From: an uncultured Oscillospiraceae bacterium
GTDB taxonomy: Bacteria > Bacillota > Clostridia > Oscillospirales > Ruminococcaceae
Reading direction: 5' to 3'
NCBI GenBank assembly: GCA_934448295.1
Contig: CAKSEY010000006.1
Location: 62,001 to 126,000 of the forward strand
DNA: 64,000 nt
A model generated the notes under the pieces. It ran no database searches. It was not told where the DNA came from and worked only from the letters and a program-made list of their open reading frames with translations. This document shows positions 18,066-27,695 of this stretch, one piece after another (position 1 is the first letter of the stretch; the number at the start of each line of letters is the position of its first letter). Made by a program: the position numbers and the translations under genes.

Positions 18066-19237
18066 TGAGTGACGAACTTGAATTCGGCAAGACCGGCGAT
18101 ACCACCGCACAGACCGAACCCACCGCTGCCGAGCCGGCTGTGGAGCTTACCAAGGAAACCGAGTCAGTACCTGAGGCTGAGGCGTCCGCGCCTGCGCCTG
18201 TTAGAGTGTCTGCTCACAACACCGCCGCGGCCGCTGCCCTCAACGCAGCGAACGAGGAGGTAGATATTCGCCGCAAGGGCGGTGAAAAGGCACAGGTAAA
18301 GATCAAGACCACAAAGATCGCGTACGAGAAGAAAAAGGGTCTTTACGGCTACGGCTTTATCGCCCTCTGGTTCGTCGGCACGCTGTGGCTGTTCATAATG
18401 CCTGTACTCACCTCTCTGTGGTACTCCCTCTGTAACACACAGCTTCTCGATAAGGCGAGCGCCCTTGAGAAGGGCATGACCTCCGCCGGTATTTACACCG
18501 AGTGGAACGGCTTCTACAACTTCACAAAGGCGTTCACCATTGATACGACGTTCCTGCCCAAGCTGGGACAGGCGCTCGGCGAGATACTCCCGAACACCAT
18601 CGTTATCATGATATTCTCCCTGTTCATCGCGGTTATCCTGAACCAGAAGTTCAGGGGAAGAACCCTCGCAAGAGCGATCTTCTTCCTGCCGGTTCTTATC
18701 GCGACAGGTCCTGTCATCAGCGTAATCAACGGTGACATGGCTTCCCAGGGCGTATCTGACGCAGCTCAGTTCAGCACGCTGTTCAAGACAGACCTTGTAA
18801 CAGAGCTGATGGAATTCATAGGAATCTACAACCTGAACCAGACGTTCACGGACATTATCAAGTCGATAACCTCCGACGTACTGAACCTCGTATGGAACTC
18901 AGGTATCCAGATACTGATATTCCTTTCCGCACTCCAGACCATTCCGCCCTCCGCAAAGGAAGCGGCTGGAATCGAGGGCGCGACCGCATGGGAATTCTTC
19001 TGGAAGATCACTTTCCCGTACATCTCGCCGATGATCCTGTCGAACCTCGTATATACCGTTATCGACGCGTTCGTTTCCACGGACAACGTAGTAATGGAAT
19101 ACGTTCTCGCACAGTCCAGAAGCTGGGAGCACGGTTACTCCGCGGCGCTTGCCTGGATCTACTTCGCAATAGTTGGTGCGTGCCTCGGCATTATCTGCGT
19201 GATAATCAACAGGTTCGTTTACTACGAGAATGATTAA
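18065..19237 (+). CDS. MalF-type ABC permease (pair 2), acidic N-terminal extension
   Basis: 390 residues. The first 75 or so are low-complexity, rich in Ala/Glu/Thr/Pro (PTAAEPAVELTKETESVPEA), and cytoplasmic by topology. Membrane helices start near residue 95. The EAA loop reads AKEAAGIEGATAWEFFWKIT then FPYISPMI. At 390 residues it is longer than usual for MalF-type permeases because of the extension, which the partner permease also carries. The ATG overlaps the stop of the upstream DUF5696-like gene. Confidence 0.85.
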   Translation: MSDELEFGKTGDTTAQTEPTAAEPAVELTKETESVPEAEASAPAPVRVSAHNTAAAAALNAANEEVDIRRKGGEKAQVKIKTTKIAYEKKKGLYGYGFIALWFVGTLWLFIMPVLTSLWYSLCNTQLLDKASALEKGMTSAGIYTEWNGFYNFTKAFTIDTTFLPKLGQALGEILPNTIVIMIFSLFIAVILNQKFRGRTLARAIFFLPVLIATGPVISVINGDMASQGVSDAAQFSTLFKTDLVTELMEFIGIYNLNQTFTDIIKSITSDVLNLVWNSGIQILIFLSALQTIPPSAKEAAGIEGATAWEFFWKITFPYISPMILSNLVYTVIDAFVSTDNVVMEYVLAQSRSWEHGYSAALAWIYFAIVGACLGIICVIINRFVYYEND

Positions 19238-19250
19238 GGAGGTTAGAGAA

Positions 19251-20498
19251 GTGACAGAAAAAGAATATGAGCTCCCGAACGTGGGAAATAATGTTACTGA
19301 TCAGCCTGCTGAAAACGTAACTAACGCTGAATCTGCTTTCGCAGACAGCTTCAAGACCGAAGCGGAGGCTCCAGTGGAGCCCACCGCAGAGGCGATCGCT
19401 GAAACTATCGCGGACATCAATTCCGACGCTGCTGTTGCGGTCACACCCATCAGCGCAGGAAAGCCCGCGAAGCCGAAGAAGGAAAAGAAGCAGAAGGACG
19501 CTTATCACGTTTCCAACTTCGACATCATCAGGAACTACCACAGATACACCGCGAAGGAAAAGAAGCATTACAGCTATCTGTTCTGGCACCGCATAGGAAG
19601 CTATGTGTGGCCGGTATTCAGAGCCATTATCATCTTCGGACTTTCGTTCGTAATTCTGTATCCTATCCTGTACATGATCTCCACCTCCCTGCGTCCGCAG
19701 GCTGAGATGAACGACCCGTCCGTCATGTGGATACCCAAGACGATCCGCTTTGAGAACTTCGCGGAGGTCTGGACCGCTATCGACTACCCGGGCACCCTGT
19801 GGAACACGCTGATACTCAACATCGTATCCTCCGTTCTCCAGGTAGGTACCTGCGCACTGACCGGCTACGGCTTCGCGCGTTTCAAGTTCAAGGGCAAGAA
19901 CTTCTTCTTTGCGCTGGTTCTGCTCCAGATCATCGTACCTGTACAGATCATACTTATCCCGCAGTTCTCACAGTTCAGATATTTCGATATCTTCGGACTG
20001 TTCAACGCGCTGATGGGCGACTCCATCAACCTGGTAGATACCAACCTGTCCATGTACATACCGGCGTTCATGTGTAACGGTATCCGTGCCGGACTGTTCA
20101 TCTACCTGTTCAGACAGTTCTTCCGCGGGCTTCCGAAGGAACTGGAGGACGCTGCTTACCTCGATGGCTGCGGCCCGTTCAAGACTTTTATCAGCGTAAT
20201 GGTTCCGAACGCGGCAAGCTCCTTCCTGACGGTATTCATCTTCTCCATCGTTTGGTACTGGAACGACTACTATGTATCCTCGATGTACTTCACCAAGGCG
20301 AACACAATTTCGCTGAAGATCGACGGTATTGCGAACATCATGTCCATGTACCTGACCGGCGAGGTCGGCGTTGCTTCAGACTTCATAGTCTGGATGGAAG
20401 CCGCCTGCCTGCTTGCGATAACACCTATCGTTATAATGTACGTATTCTTACAGAAGTACTTCACCGAAGGTATCGCAAGAGCTGGTCTTGCAAACTGA
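19251..20498 (+). CDS. MalG-type ABC permease (pair 2), N-terminal extension
   Basis: 415 residues from GTG 19251, 8 nt after AAGGAGG; an in-frame ATG at 19230 precedes that site and is not favoured. Residues 1-115 form an Ala/Glu/Pro-rich then Lys-rich cytoplasmic extension (KPAKPKKEKKQKDAYHV). Six membrane helices follow. The EAA loop is ELEDAAYLDGCGPFKTFISV then MVPNA. Last gene of the operon, followed by a strong terminator. The matched extensions in both pair-2 permeases, absent from pair 1, suggest a shared cytoplasmic contact (inference). Confidence 0.85.
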   Translation: MTEKEYELPNVGNNVTDQPAENVTNAESAFADSFKTEAEAPVEPTAEAIAETIADINSDAAVAVTPISAGKPAKPKKEKKQKDAYHVSNFDIIRNYHRYTAKEKKHYSYLFWHRIGSYVWPVFRAIIIFGLSFVILYPILYMISTSLRPQAEMNDPSVMWIPKTIRFENFAEVWTAIDYPGTLWNTLILNIVSSVLQVGTCALTGYGFARFKFKGKNFFFALVLLQIIVPVQIILIPQFSQFRYFDIFGLFNALMGDSINLVDTNLSMYIPAFMCNGIRAGLFIYLFRQFFRGLPKELEDAAYLDGCGPFKTFISVMVPNAASSFLTVFIFSIVWYWNDYYVSSMYFTKANTISLKIDGIANIMSMYLTGEVGVASDFIVWMEAACLLAITPIVIMYVFLQKYFTEGIARAGLAN

Positions 20499-20517
20499 TT
20501 TCTCAGCAAAAACATTG

Positions 20518-20550
20518 CAGCCCCGGATTATTTCGGGGCTGTTCAGTTTT
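20518..20550 (+). terminator. Terminator of the 14-kb ABC operon
   Basis: CAGCCCCG-loop-CGGGGCTG followed by TTCAGTTTTT, 20 nt after the last permease stop. It is the first convincing terminator after the promoter at 6495. Confidence 0.85.
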
Positions 20551-20614
20551 TCGAAAAAGCTCTTTGCACCTACCAAGCAAGCATATTCCGGGAACTGTTT
20601 ACAAGGAAAATCCC

Positions 20615-20706
20615 GCGTAAGGCGAAGCCGTGGCTTCGTGTAAAGTGGAGCCGTTGCCCAGCGTAAGGCGGAGCTGTCGCCTCGCGTAAGGCGAAGCCGT
20701 CGCTTC
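20615..20706. repeat. Four tandem imperfect 23-bp repeats
   Basis: Units at 20615, 20638, 20661 and 20684 share GCGTAAGGCGAAGCCGT-GCTTC with a few changes. Each unit carries its own small dyad (GAAGCC/GGCTTC or GGCG/CGCC), so the array can form a series of hairpins. It lies between the ABC operon terminator and rnhA, with no reading frame. Confidence 0.8.
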
Positions 20707-20781
20707 GGGACTTATTTCCTATGGCTTCAGCAGTCCCGAATTTTTGCGTTTGCTTTATGGGAGCAATTCAGTGGAGGTAAT

Positions 20782-21225
20782 ATGAAATTCGTAGAGATAT
20801 TCACAGACGGCGCGTGTAGCGGGAACCCGGGGCCGGGCGGCTGGGGAGCAATTCTCCGGTGCGATGGCAGGGAAAAGGAGATATCCGGCGGTGAAGCGCA
20901 CACCACGAACAACCGCATGGAGCTTTCCGGAGTGATAAACGCGCTTTCCGCATTGAAATTCCCGTGCGAGGTGAAGCTCACCACCGACAGCAAGTACGTT
21001 GTGGACGGAGTTACAAAGGGCTGGGCTAAGGGCTGGCGGAAGCGCGGCTGGAAGAAGTCAGACGGAAAGCCCGCGCTGAACCCCGACCTGTGGGGTCAGC
21101 TTCTCGACCTGCTGGAAGTCCACAAGGTGGAATTCTGCTGGATAAAGGGTCACGCGGGTCACGCAGAAAATGAGCGCTGCGACTCTCTGGCGGTGGAACA
21201 GCGGGACATCTATTCCCGAAAGTAA
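20782..21225 (+). CDS. rnhA: Ribonuclease HI
   Basis: A 147-residue cytoplasmic RNase H that cuts the RNA strand of RNA-DNA hybrids (R-loops, Okazaki primers). Catalytic acids are visible: Asp in [16 protein letters not shown], Glu in NNRMELSGV, Asp in [10 protein letters not shown] and the final Asp in ENERCDSLA, with the conserved His in [10 protein letters not shown]. Length is normal for the E. coli-type enzyme, including the basic handle ([10 protein letters not shown]). The start follows GGAGG in GTGGAGGTAAT. It stands alone between a repeat array and a terminator. Confidence 0.95.
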   Translation: MKFVEIFTDGACSGNPGPGGWGAILRCDGREKEISGGEAHTTNNRMELSGVINALSALKFPCEVKLTTDSKYVVDGVTKGWAKGWRKRGWKKSDGKPALNPDLWGQLLDLLEVHKVEFCWIKGHAGHAENERCDSLAVEQRDIYSRK

Positions 21226-21231
21226 ACGATT

Positions 21232-21259
21232 AATCCCCCTCTGGTAACAGAGGGGGATT
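21232..21259 (+). terminator. Terminator after rnhA
   Basis: AATCCCCCTCTG-GTAA-CAGAGGGGGATT, a 12-bp perfect stem 6 nt after the rnhA stop. The U tail is short, and the mirrored ends could serve both strands. Confidence 0.75.
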
Positions 21260-21308
21260 TCAGACATCCGATAGACCCATATGATAGCAGTTCCATAGAC
21301 AGATTGTG

Positions 21309-21333
21309 CCCCCCTCCGCTACCGGAGAGGGGC
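21309..21333 (-). terminator. Stem-loop after the large dockerin gene (probable terminator)
   Basis: CCCCCTCCG-CTAC-CGGAGAGGGG, 20 nt beyond the minus-strand stop at 21351. It lacks a good U run on the minus strand, so the call is tentative; together with the stem at 21232 it separates two convergent genes. Confidence 0.5.
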
Positions 21334-21350
21334 GCATTATTATACAGATG

Positions 21351-24300
21351 TCAGCCGACGATTTCCTTCAGGGCAGCCGCCGCGTCAAGCGCGTCAGTTC
21401 TGCCGTCGCCGTTGACGTCGCTGACCTTGGGGTTCGGGAGCTTCTCAGCGCCCACAACATCCTTGAGTATAGCCGCCGCGTCAAGGGCGTTGAATATGCC
21501 GTCGTTGTTCGCGTCGCCGGGCAGGTCGGAAAGTCCCACCATTACGATGTATTCAGACTTTGCGCCGATCGCGCCGAACTCAGCGGAGCCGTCCGCAGAG
21601 ATTTTCACGGTGCCAACAAATACGTTCAGTCCGTTCTCCACACGGTAGAGGTTCGCGAACTGACCCGCGAACTCGCTGCGGAAGAGCACCTTCACTCCTG
21701 TCGGAACGTCTGAGTTCTCGGTGATGAACTTGACTCCAAGCGTTCCGCGCAGCCCCTCGGAGGAGGAAGCGCCAGGCATTACGCCCACATAAGCCTTTGC
21801 TGGAGCCGTGATTTCCGCGCCGTTCAGCGTGCGGCTCTTTACGCTGTCAAGCCTGAAATCAACGCTGAGCTTACGGTCGGCAATGACCTTGACCACAGCC
21901 TGCGGAACCTCGCTCAGACCGCACATATCAATTACTGCGCTGCCGCTTACGGGGAGCTTTTCAAGCTGCTTTGCGATGTCGTCCCAGCTCAGGGAAGAGC
22001 CGTTCATTATCGGCAGGGTCTCTGATACACTGGGTTTTGACGGACGCGCGCTGCCGCCGGAGCTTCCGCCGCTGGAGCCGCCGGAGGTTTTCCTGGTGTA
22101 TTCAGCCTTAGCCACGGGGCTGAGGTTTCCGTCGATCACGGCTATCGCGGAGACGGTGGAGCTCTTGGTTATCTTAAACGCTCCTGCGTACTTCGCGGAA
22201 TCTGTCGTGGGCGCGGTGCCGTCAGTGGTGTAGTAAATCTCTGCTCCATCCTCGGCGGTGATGGTGATTTCCAGGGTGCTGGTGAACGTGGTGCCGGACT
22301 TCGGGCTGATCGCCGGAGCCGCCACTGCTATCGACAGGTCTGCTCCGCATACGTCGCAGAGCTTGTCGCCGTCAGCGTCCTTATGTCCAGCCGGGGGAAT
22401 GATACCCGCGCATACCGAGCACAGGGTCTCCTTGGTGCAGAAAGCGGGGTTTGTGTTGCCGGAGTGGTCGCACTCAGTCCACTTTGCGGTGAGCGTGAGG
22501 TTTTCTGTTATCTTCGTGCTGAAATCGAACTCCGCAGAGCCGTTGAACCAGCCGCCGAAGATATATCCGGTCTTTGCCGGGTCTGCGGGCTTCGCAGCCG
22601 TGCCGAACTTGTTCACGGTCTGGCTGGGAACTGCGGTGCCGCCGCCGGTTTCAAACACTATCAGGAATTCGCCCATTGAGCTGCCGCATACGTCGCACCA
22701 GCCGTCGCTGTTGTCATCTTTGTGCCCTGTGGGCTGGAGGGTCGCGCCGCATACGGAGCACAGAGTTTCCTCGGTGCAGGAGGTCTTGTTGGTGTTGTTT
22801 TCGTGCGCGCATGCCGTCCATGCTGCGGTGAGCGTGATGTTCTCAGTTACATCGGCGCTGAAATCGTAAGCCTCGCCGTTCAGTTCCCATCTTAAGAAGG
22901 TAGCGCCTGTCTTTGTGGGAACCTCCGGCTCTGTCGCAGTCCTGTACTTGTATACGTTCTGCGCGGCGACCTCAGAGCCGCCGTTGCTGTCAAACGTGAT
23001 GGTCACGATATCAAGAATTTCCTCGATGCCTGCGGGCGCCTCGTAGGGCTTTCCGCCGGAAACCATCAGCGAAACCTCGTCGGAGGTATTTCCGGCGGGG
23101 TCGACTGCAATAGCGGAGGTCACAAGGGAAGTGAGCGCGGTAACATTGCCGCTGCCGTCAGTCACCTTGTCGAGAGTGCCCTCAAAGCTGAATGTGCCGT
23201 CGCCGCCGGGGGTTATCATAGTGCCGTTTTCATCTGCGAGGATTATCACCGCGCCCGGCTCAGTGCGTCCGGTGACGGTGTAGGCTCCGGTCTCGGGGTC
23301 TGCGGTGAAGGAGCCGCTGTTGTCGAAGGTGAGTATCGGTGCGCAGTCGTCCAGGAACGCGGTGATGTACCTAGTGGTGACATCTCCGGTGCTGGTCGTT
23401 GCCTGTGCGCGGAGCGTGAGCGCTCCCTCAAACGAATAATAGTCAAGTTTGAAGCCGCCGTATGGGTCGTCATAGTAGATCTCTGAATCGTCGTCGGTGC
23501 GGAACAGCCTGAAGCTGATATTCGCATCGTCCCCGTCAGTGGTGTAGAGCTTTATAACGGGAGCGGCATCGCCGTTGAACGGGAAGCTGAACATTCCGGT
23601 TTCGCTGTCGTAGTCTGCTTCCGTGAATGTGCTGCCGTAGTCGAAGCTTATCTTAGCCATCAGATCCAGCGGAACGTATTTCGGCAGGAAAACCTCGTTG
23701 GAGATCGTTTCCTCGCCGGGTACTGCGGCGCTGTCAATGCGGTTGCCCGCTTCGTCAGTCATGTATCTGAGCGCCTGAACGCCTATCGCGTAGGTCTTGT
23801 CAGCGGAGAGAGCGTCCTCCTCGCCGGCGGCGGTCAGCGCCATATCCATGCTGAACTTCTTCGCGGCGCCGTCGTAGGAAAGACCGCTCTTGCTGGAGAA
23901 TTCAGCCACGTCATACTTGTAGCCGCGCTCGGTTTCAACGTAGTCTCCTTCATCGTTGATCTCGTAAATGGTTATCTTGTAGCCGTCTGCGTTTGCAGCT
24001 TCGTCCCACTCAGCGTGGAGGACTTCGTTGCCCGCCGCCTTTACGATAACATCAGCGGGTGCGCCCGGCTGGAAGGTGTTGGTGTAGTGGAGAATGTCGC
24101 TGAGGGAATTGGTAAGGGACTTGCTTCCGATGGTGACGTAGGCTGTATCTGTGACGCCGTCCTCGTCGAAGTCGTCCTCGAACTTCTCCATCAGATATGC
24201 GTTTACAAAGTAGTTGCCGGTGGGGGCTAGGGTCCCCTCAGTTTCAAGGATCTGCGTGAAGCTGTCGGGGTCTGTTACTGCAAATTCGCCTGCAAAGTAT

Positions 24301-27300
24301 TCGTTGATTTCGCTCTGGTTGTCCTCGGTAGCGAAATCCAGGCTTGTTTTTCCGTAGTAAACGCGGACAACGTATTCCGCGCCGTCTGCGGGGTTCTCGA
24401 CCGCCGCGCTGATGGTGTCGCCGTTATTAAGCGACGCATTGAAGCCTGCAAGCCCGGTGGAGCAGTTCAGCGACGCATTGAACGCGCCGGAAGCGCTGAT
24501 ATCCCAGCCGTTGAGCGCAGACTGCACGCCGAGGTTCACGAGGAGGGCGGGGTTGCCGTCTCCGTCTGTTACCTCCATTGCGTTTGCGGTCTCTTCGTTT
24601 TTGATTATCTGATTGCCGTCAGTGTCGTCCTCAAATTCGGCAAATACGAGGTTGAACTGTTTTCCGCCGTTGTCGGTGATAGAAAGGCTGTTCTTGAATT
24701 CCTCGGTCATGCCGTCCTCCGGGGTGATGAGAAGCATCATCTCGGTGTCAAGCGGGTCGTCGGATTCCATGTTGATGTGCGTTGTGGAAGCCGCAGCGGG
24801 GTCAGCGTACAGCATAATCGTCTCAGACTGTGCCGCTCTCAGCTCATCGAACGGAATTTCTGCGGTAACGAAGCCGACTTCCGCTCCGTTGGAATCAATA
24901 AGCGCCATGGTATTTGCGCTCTTTCTTATCTCGTCCCGGAGATTCCAGTTCGGCAGCTTTCTGAACCATCCGGCTACCTGGTAGTCTACCGTCTTGGGGG
25001 CAATGTAATAGATACGGTACTTAACGCCGCAGAATTTTCCGGTTTTAGCCGCGCCGAAGTAGAACTTCATCTGATTCAGGGCTTCCTTTGTGGCGCCCTC
25101 GAATGTGGTGTTCCTTACTGCGAAATTGGTTTCGCCGCCCAGCGCGAATTCAAGGTCGGAGGAGGCGATGGTCTTTCCGCCTATCAGCCACCAGTTCTTG
25201 GGGAACTTTACCTTGCCGTAGATCTTTCCGTTTGCGTCTGCGGAGAGATATACGCGGGTAGGCTTCTTCCAGTTGTCGAAGCCGCCGAACATATTTACGT
25301 CAAAGTTTCCGCCCGCCTCGATGATGTTCCAGCCCTTGGGGACTTCAAGCTTCATGGACATACCGCCGTTCGCCTTGAAGCCGGTGTATGTGGTATTGCC
25401 GACCCTGCGCTTTTCGCCGGTCAGACCTATGTGGGTCTCATACTCAGTGAGGACGCCTGCAACCTTGGCAAGCTTGATGTCCTCAACGCCCCACTGTGCG
25501 TACAGCGGGCCTATTGTAGTGGTTGCGGAGCCGGAAATCAGCTTAAGGTAGTCGCCGGTCGCCTTTATCTTGAACCTGATGGGAGGTATCCCGGTGAAGT
25601 TTCCGTTGAACGTATCCGCCAGACCGTCAACTCCTCCTCCGCCGCCGGTAAGGCTGCCGACAACTATCGGCGGAACCAGCGGGATTCCCGGCTCTGCGTT
25701 GACGTAGAACCATATCTTGTTCGGCATGAGGTCGCCGGTCTTGTTGAAGCGCTTAAGCTCCAGCTCCGCCTCTGTCTCGAACAGGTCGAACGCGTTCAGC
25801 TCCAGCGAGAATGCGTAGCGCTCCTCGCCCTTGAATGTGTTTATCTCGCCGTTTATTTCGGCTAGCTCCAGACCGATGAGCGTAGCGGTGTTGATGCTTC
25901 CGGAAGCGGCGACTCCGTTGCACTTGAATTCGCCGTTCTTAAGCCCGTAGCCGAGCTTTTCGATGGAGAGCATATTGTCGCTGCCAAAAAGCGCCTTGAA
26001 AGCTATTTCGCCCGCCATGACGATGTTGCCGTCGGAGGTCATTTCAACGCTGGAAACATTTACGATAACGTTCGGAATATCCACGTTGATTATAGCCTTG
26101 TTCTTCTTCGGGTCTATCTCGGCGTTTATTCCGCTGTCGGTGAATGAGAGTTTAAGGCTGTTGTCATCGCTGGGGGAATAGAACTTGAACTTAGGGCAGT
26201 TTAGGTTCACACCCTTCTGCACTATGGTTCCGTCGGAGAATATGCGCAGATATCCTCCGCTGCCCCATGTGGCGGTAACGCTGCCGCTGAGGGCTGCCTT
26301 CCTGCTGGTGAAATCGTAATATTCCCTGCCGTTGTCGTTGCAGACCTTCAGCATTCCGCAAATGGTGAGCACGGGATCGTTCTTGCTGTAATTCTTGTCT
26401 GTGGAAGCGGCGTAGCCGGAGTCCGTCCTGAATACATACAGCTTGTCTGCGGTGACGCTTACCTGCGCGTCGTCGCTGGGAGTTACCACAGTCTCGCCGC
26501 TGCCGTCGAGAAGTCCGCGGTAGCCGGTCACGTTGACCAGCATTTCGTTGCAGACGTCGGCGTCGGAGAAGCTTAAAGTCGTGTAGGTGACTGCCGCGTC
26601 GTCCTCTCTCTGATATGTTACCCTGTCAGGGAGCCTTCCGGTGTGACCCCTGACGTCGCCCCGGCTCTCAGAGTAGAAGTAGTCGCCGGTGAGAATGAAC
26701 GGGTTCGCATAGACATAGCTGTCGGAGTAAATTTCGGTGATGTACTCGGTGACGCGCTTGCTGTCCAGAAGCGTGCCCTTTTTCCCGCCGAACAGCCATT
26801 TCAGCACGTTGGAGGTTTTCGGAAGCGTAAAGCGCTGCGAATAAGCGGCAGCGTTGGTGATACCCTTGGAGATGTCCACGGATTTCAGGCTCTGGGAGCT
26901 GCCCTGGTCAGTGTTGGCGTCGGTGTAGGTCACATTGCTGGAGTACACGCTGCCCATGGTCTTGCTGGCGGGGTGGCCCATTCTGCTGAAATTGGACTGG
27001 TAGTCCTGCCATTCCAGCACTGCGGAGTCATACCCGCTTTTCAGACCGATGAATTCAGTGACCTGGAGCGAAGCTGTCACGCCGTAGCTGGTGAGACTGT
27101 TGTTATTGTCATTCGGAAGCTCCAGGGTCGAGCCGCTGGGGAGCTTCCAGCCGTCGATCGGCTCGTTCGTGTAGCCGGAGTTCATCTCTGCCAGCGAAAG
27201 GGTAAGCTCTGCCGTAAGCAGCCCGTCGCTTGTCTGGAGCTGGTAAACGATACCGTTGTTGGTGTCGTTGAAGCCAACGCTCTTGGCAAAGAGATAGTCG

Positions 27301-27638
27301 TCCTCCCCGGAGGCTTCGCCATTGTAATAGGTGACCTTGAGTATGTTGAGGTTCGGGGAGTTGCTCTCAAACGGGTTAGAAGCCTTTGCGGTCTCAGGCC
27401 GTGCGTAGTATGCCGCATAGCCGCCGGTTATGTACGCCTCCGCCCGGATGTACTCGTTTTCCAGCACATAGGTCTCATAGCTGTTGTCCTTGTACTGGTA
27501 GGTGGTGCTGCTGGTTCGAATATTGCCAGTGCCCTGTGACAGGCTGCCGACTGCGGCAAACGCTGTCAGCGGCGCCGCCGTCAGGAGCATACACATGCTC
27601 ACAAACGCAGCGGCCAGCATTTTTAGTCGCTGTTTCAT
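21351..27638 (-). CDS. Giant secreted dockerin protein with InlB-type repeats
   Basis: 2,095 residues from the ATG at 27638, chosen for GGAGG 8 nt upstream and a signal peptide there (about 1-29, ending TAFA); the open frame extends 110 codons further without a ribosome site. The first 1,500 residues are beta-rich and mostly unrecognised, with fibronectin-like stretches. Two InlB/Flg_new repeats (VTITFDSNGGSEVAAQNVYK, FLIVFETGGGTAVPSQTVNK) alternate with Cys/His-rich spacers (TGHKDADGDKLCDVCG). A chitobiase C-terminal-like domain (AEIYYTTDGTAPT) follows, then a Gly/Ser linker, an unrecognised domain and a type I dockerin (last 57 residues; DANNDGIFNALD and DVNGDGRTDALD). It is probably a cell-surface or scaffold-docked adhesin. 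No wall-sorting signal is present, so docking would be its anchor. Confidence 0.8.
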   Translation of the reverse strand: MKQRLKMLAAAFVSMCMLLTAAPLTAFAAVGSLSQGTGNIRTSSTTYQYKDNSYETYVLENEYIRAEAYITGGYAAYYARPETAKASNPFESNSPNLNILKVTYYNGEASGEDDYLFAKSVGFNDTNNGIVYQLQTSDGLLTAELTLSLAEMNSGYTNEPIDGWKLPSGSTLELPNDNNNSLTSYGVTASLQVTEFIGLKSGYDSAVLEWQDYQSNFSRMGHPASKTMGSVYSSNVTYTDANTDQGSSQSLKSVDISKGITNAAAYSQRFTLPKTSNVLKWLFGGKKGTLLDSKRVTEYITEIYSDSYVYANPFILTGDYFYSESRGDVRGHTGRLPDRVTYQREDDAAVTYTTLSFSDADVCNEMLVNVTGYRGLLDGSGETVVTPSDDAQVSVTADKLYVFRTDSGYAASTDKNYSKNDPVLTICGMLKVCNDNGREYYDFTSRKAALSGSVTATWGSGGYLRIFSDGTIVQKGVNLNCPKFKFYSPSDDNSLKLSFTDSGINAEIDPKKNKAIINVDIPNVIVNVSSVEMTSDGNIVMAGEIAFKALFGSDNMLSIEKLGYGLKNGEFKCNGVAASGSINTATLIGLELAEINGEINTFKGEERYAFSLELNAFDLFETEAELELKRFNKTGDLMPNKIWFYVNAEPGIPLVPPIVVGSLTGGGGGVDGLADTFNGNFTGIPPIRFKIKATGDYLKLISGSATTTIGPLYAQWGVEDIKLAKVAGVLTEYETHIGLTGEKRRVGNTTYTGFKANGGMSMKLEVPKGWNIIEAGGNFDVNMFGGFDNWKKPTRVYLSADANGKIYGKVKFPKNWWLIGGKTIASSDLEFALGGETNFAVRNTTFEGATKEALNQMKFYFGAAKTGKFCGVKYRIYYIAPKTVDYQVAGWFRKLPNWNLRDEIRKSANTMALIDSNGAEVGFVTAEIPFDELRAAQSETIMLYADPAAASTTHINMESDDPLDTEMMLLITPEDGMTEEFKNSLSITDNGGKQFNLVFAEFEDDTDGNQIIKNEETANAMEVTDGDGNPALLVNLGVQSALNGWDISASGAFNASLNCSTGLAGFNASLNNGDTISAAVENPADGAEYVVRVYYGKTSLDFATEDNQSEINEYFAGEFAVTDPDSFTQILETEGTLAPTGNYFVNAYLMEKFEDDFDEDGVTDTAYVTIGSKSLTNSLSDILHYTNTFQPGAPADVIVKAAGNEVLHAEWDEAANADGYKITIYEINDEGDYVETERGYKYDVAEFSSKSGLSYDGAAKKFSMDMALTAAGEEDALSADKTYAIGVQALRYMTDEAGNRIDSAAVPGEETISNEVFLPKYVPLDLMAKISFDYGSTFTEADYDSETGMFSFPFNGDAAPVIKLYTTDGDDANISFRLFRTDDDSEIYYDDPYGGFKLDYYSFEGALTLRAQATTSTGDVTTRYITAFLDDCAPILTFDNSGSFTADPETGAYTVTGRTEPGAVIILADENGTMITPGGDGTFSFEGTLDKVTDGSGNVTALTSLVTSAIAVDPAGNTSDEVSLMVSGGKPYEAPAGIEEILDIVTITFDSNGGSEVAAQNVYKYRTATEPEVPTKTGATFLRWELNGEAYDFSADVTENITLTAAWTACAHENNTNKTSCTEETLCSVCGATLQPTGHKDDNSDGWCDVCGSSMGEFLIVFETGGGTAVPSQTVNKFGTAAKPADPAKTGYIFGGWFNGSAEFDFSTKITENLTLTAKWTECDHSGNTNPAFCTKETLCSVCAGIIPPAGHKDADGDKLCDVCGADLSIAVAAPAISPKSGTTFTSTLEITITAEDGAEIYYTTDGTAPTTDSAKYAGAFKITKSSTVSAIAVIDGNLSPVAKAEYTRKTSGGSSGGSSGGSARPSKPSVSETLPIMNGSSLSWDDIAKQLEKLPVSGSAVIDMCGLSEVPQAVVKVIADRKLSVDFRLDSVKSRTLNGAEITAPAKAYVGVMPGASSSEGLRGTLGVKFITENSDVPTGVKVLFRSEFAGQFANLYRVENGLNVFVGTVKISADGSAEFGAIGAKSEYIVMVGLSDLPGDANNDGIFNALDAAAILKDVVGAEKLPNPKVSDVNGDGRTDALDAAAALKEIVG

Positions 27639-27695
27639 ATAATATCCTCCATTCCCTGATGATTGCGTCGGCCATTCCGCGCAATTGTTTATAGT

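Noticed and set aside
20615..20706. CRISPR-like array
   Set aside because: The units are directly contiguous with no unique spacers and vary internally, so this is a tandem repeat, not CRISPR.
24777..25865. 362-codon plus-strand frame inside the giant dockerin gene
   Set aside because: Antisense to a protein with InlB repeats and dockerin; no start signals.
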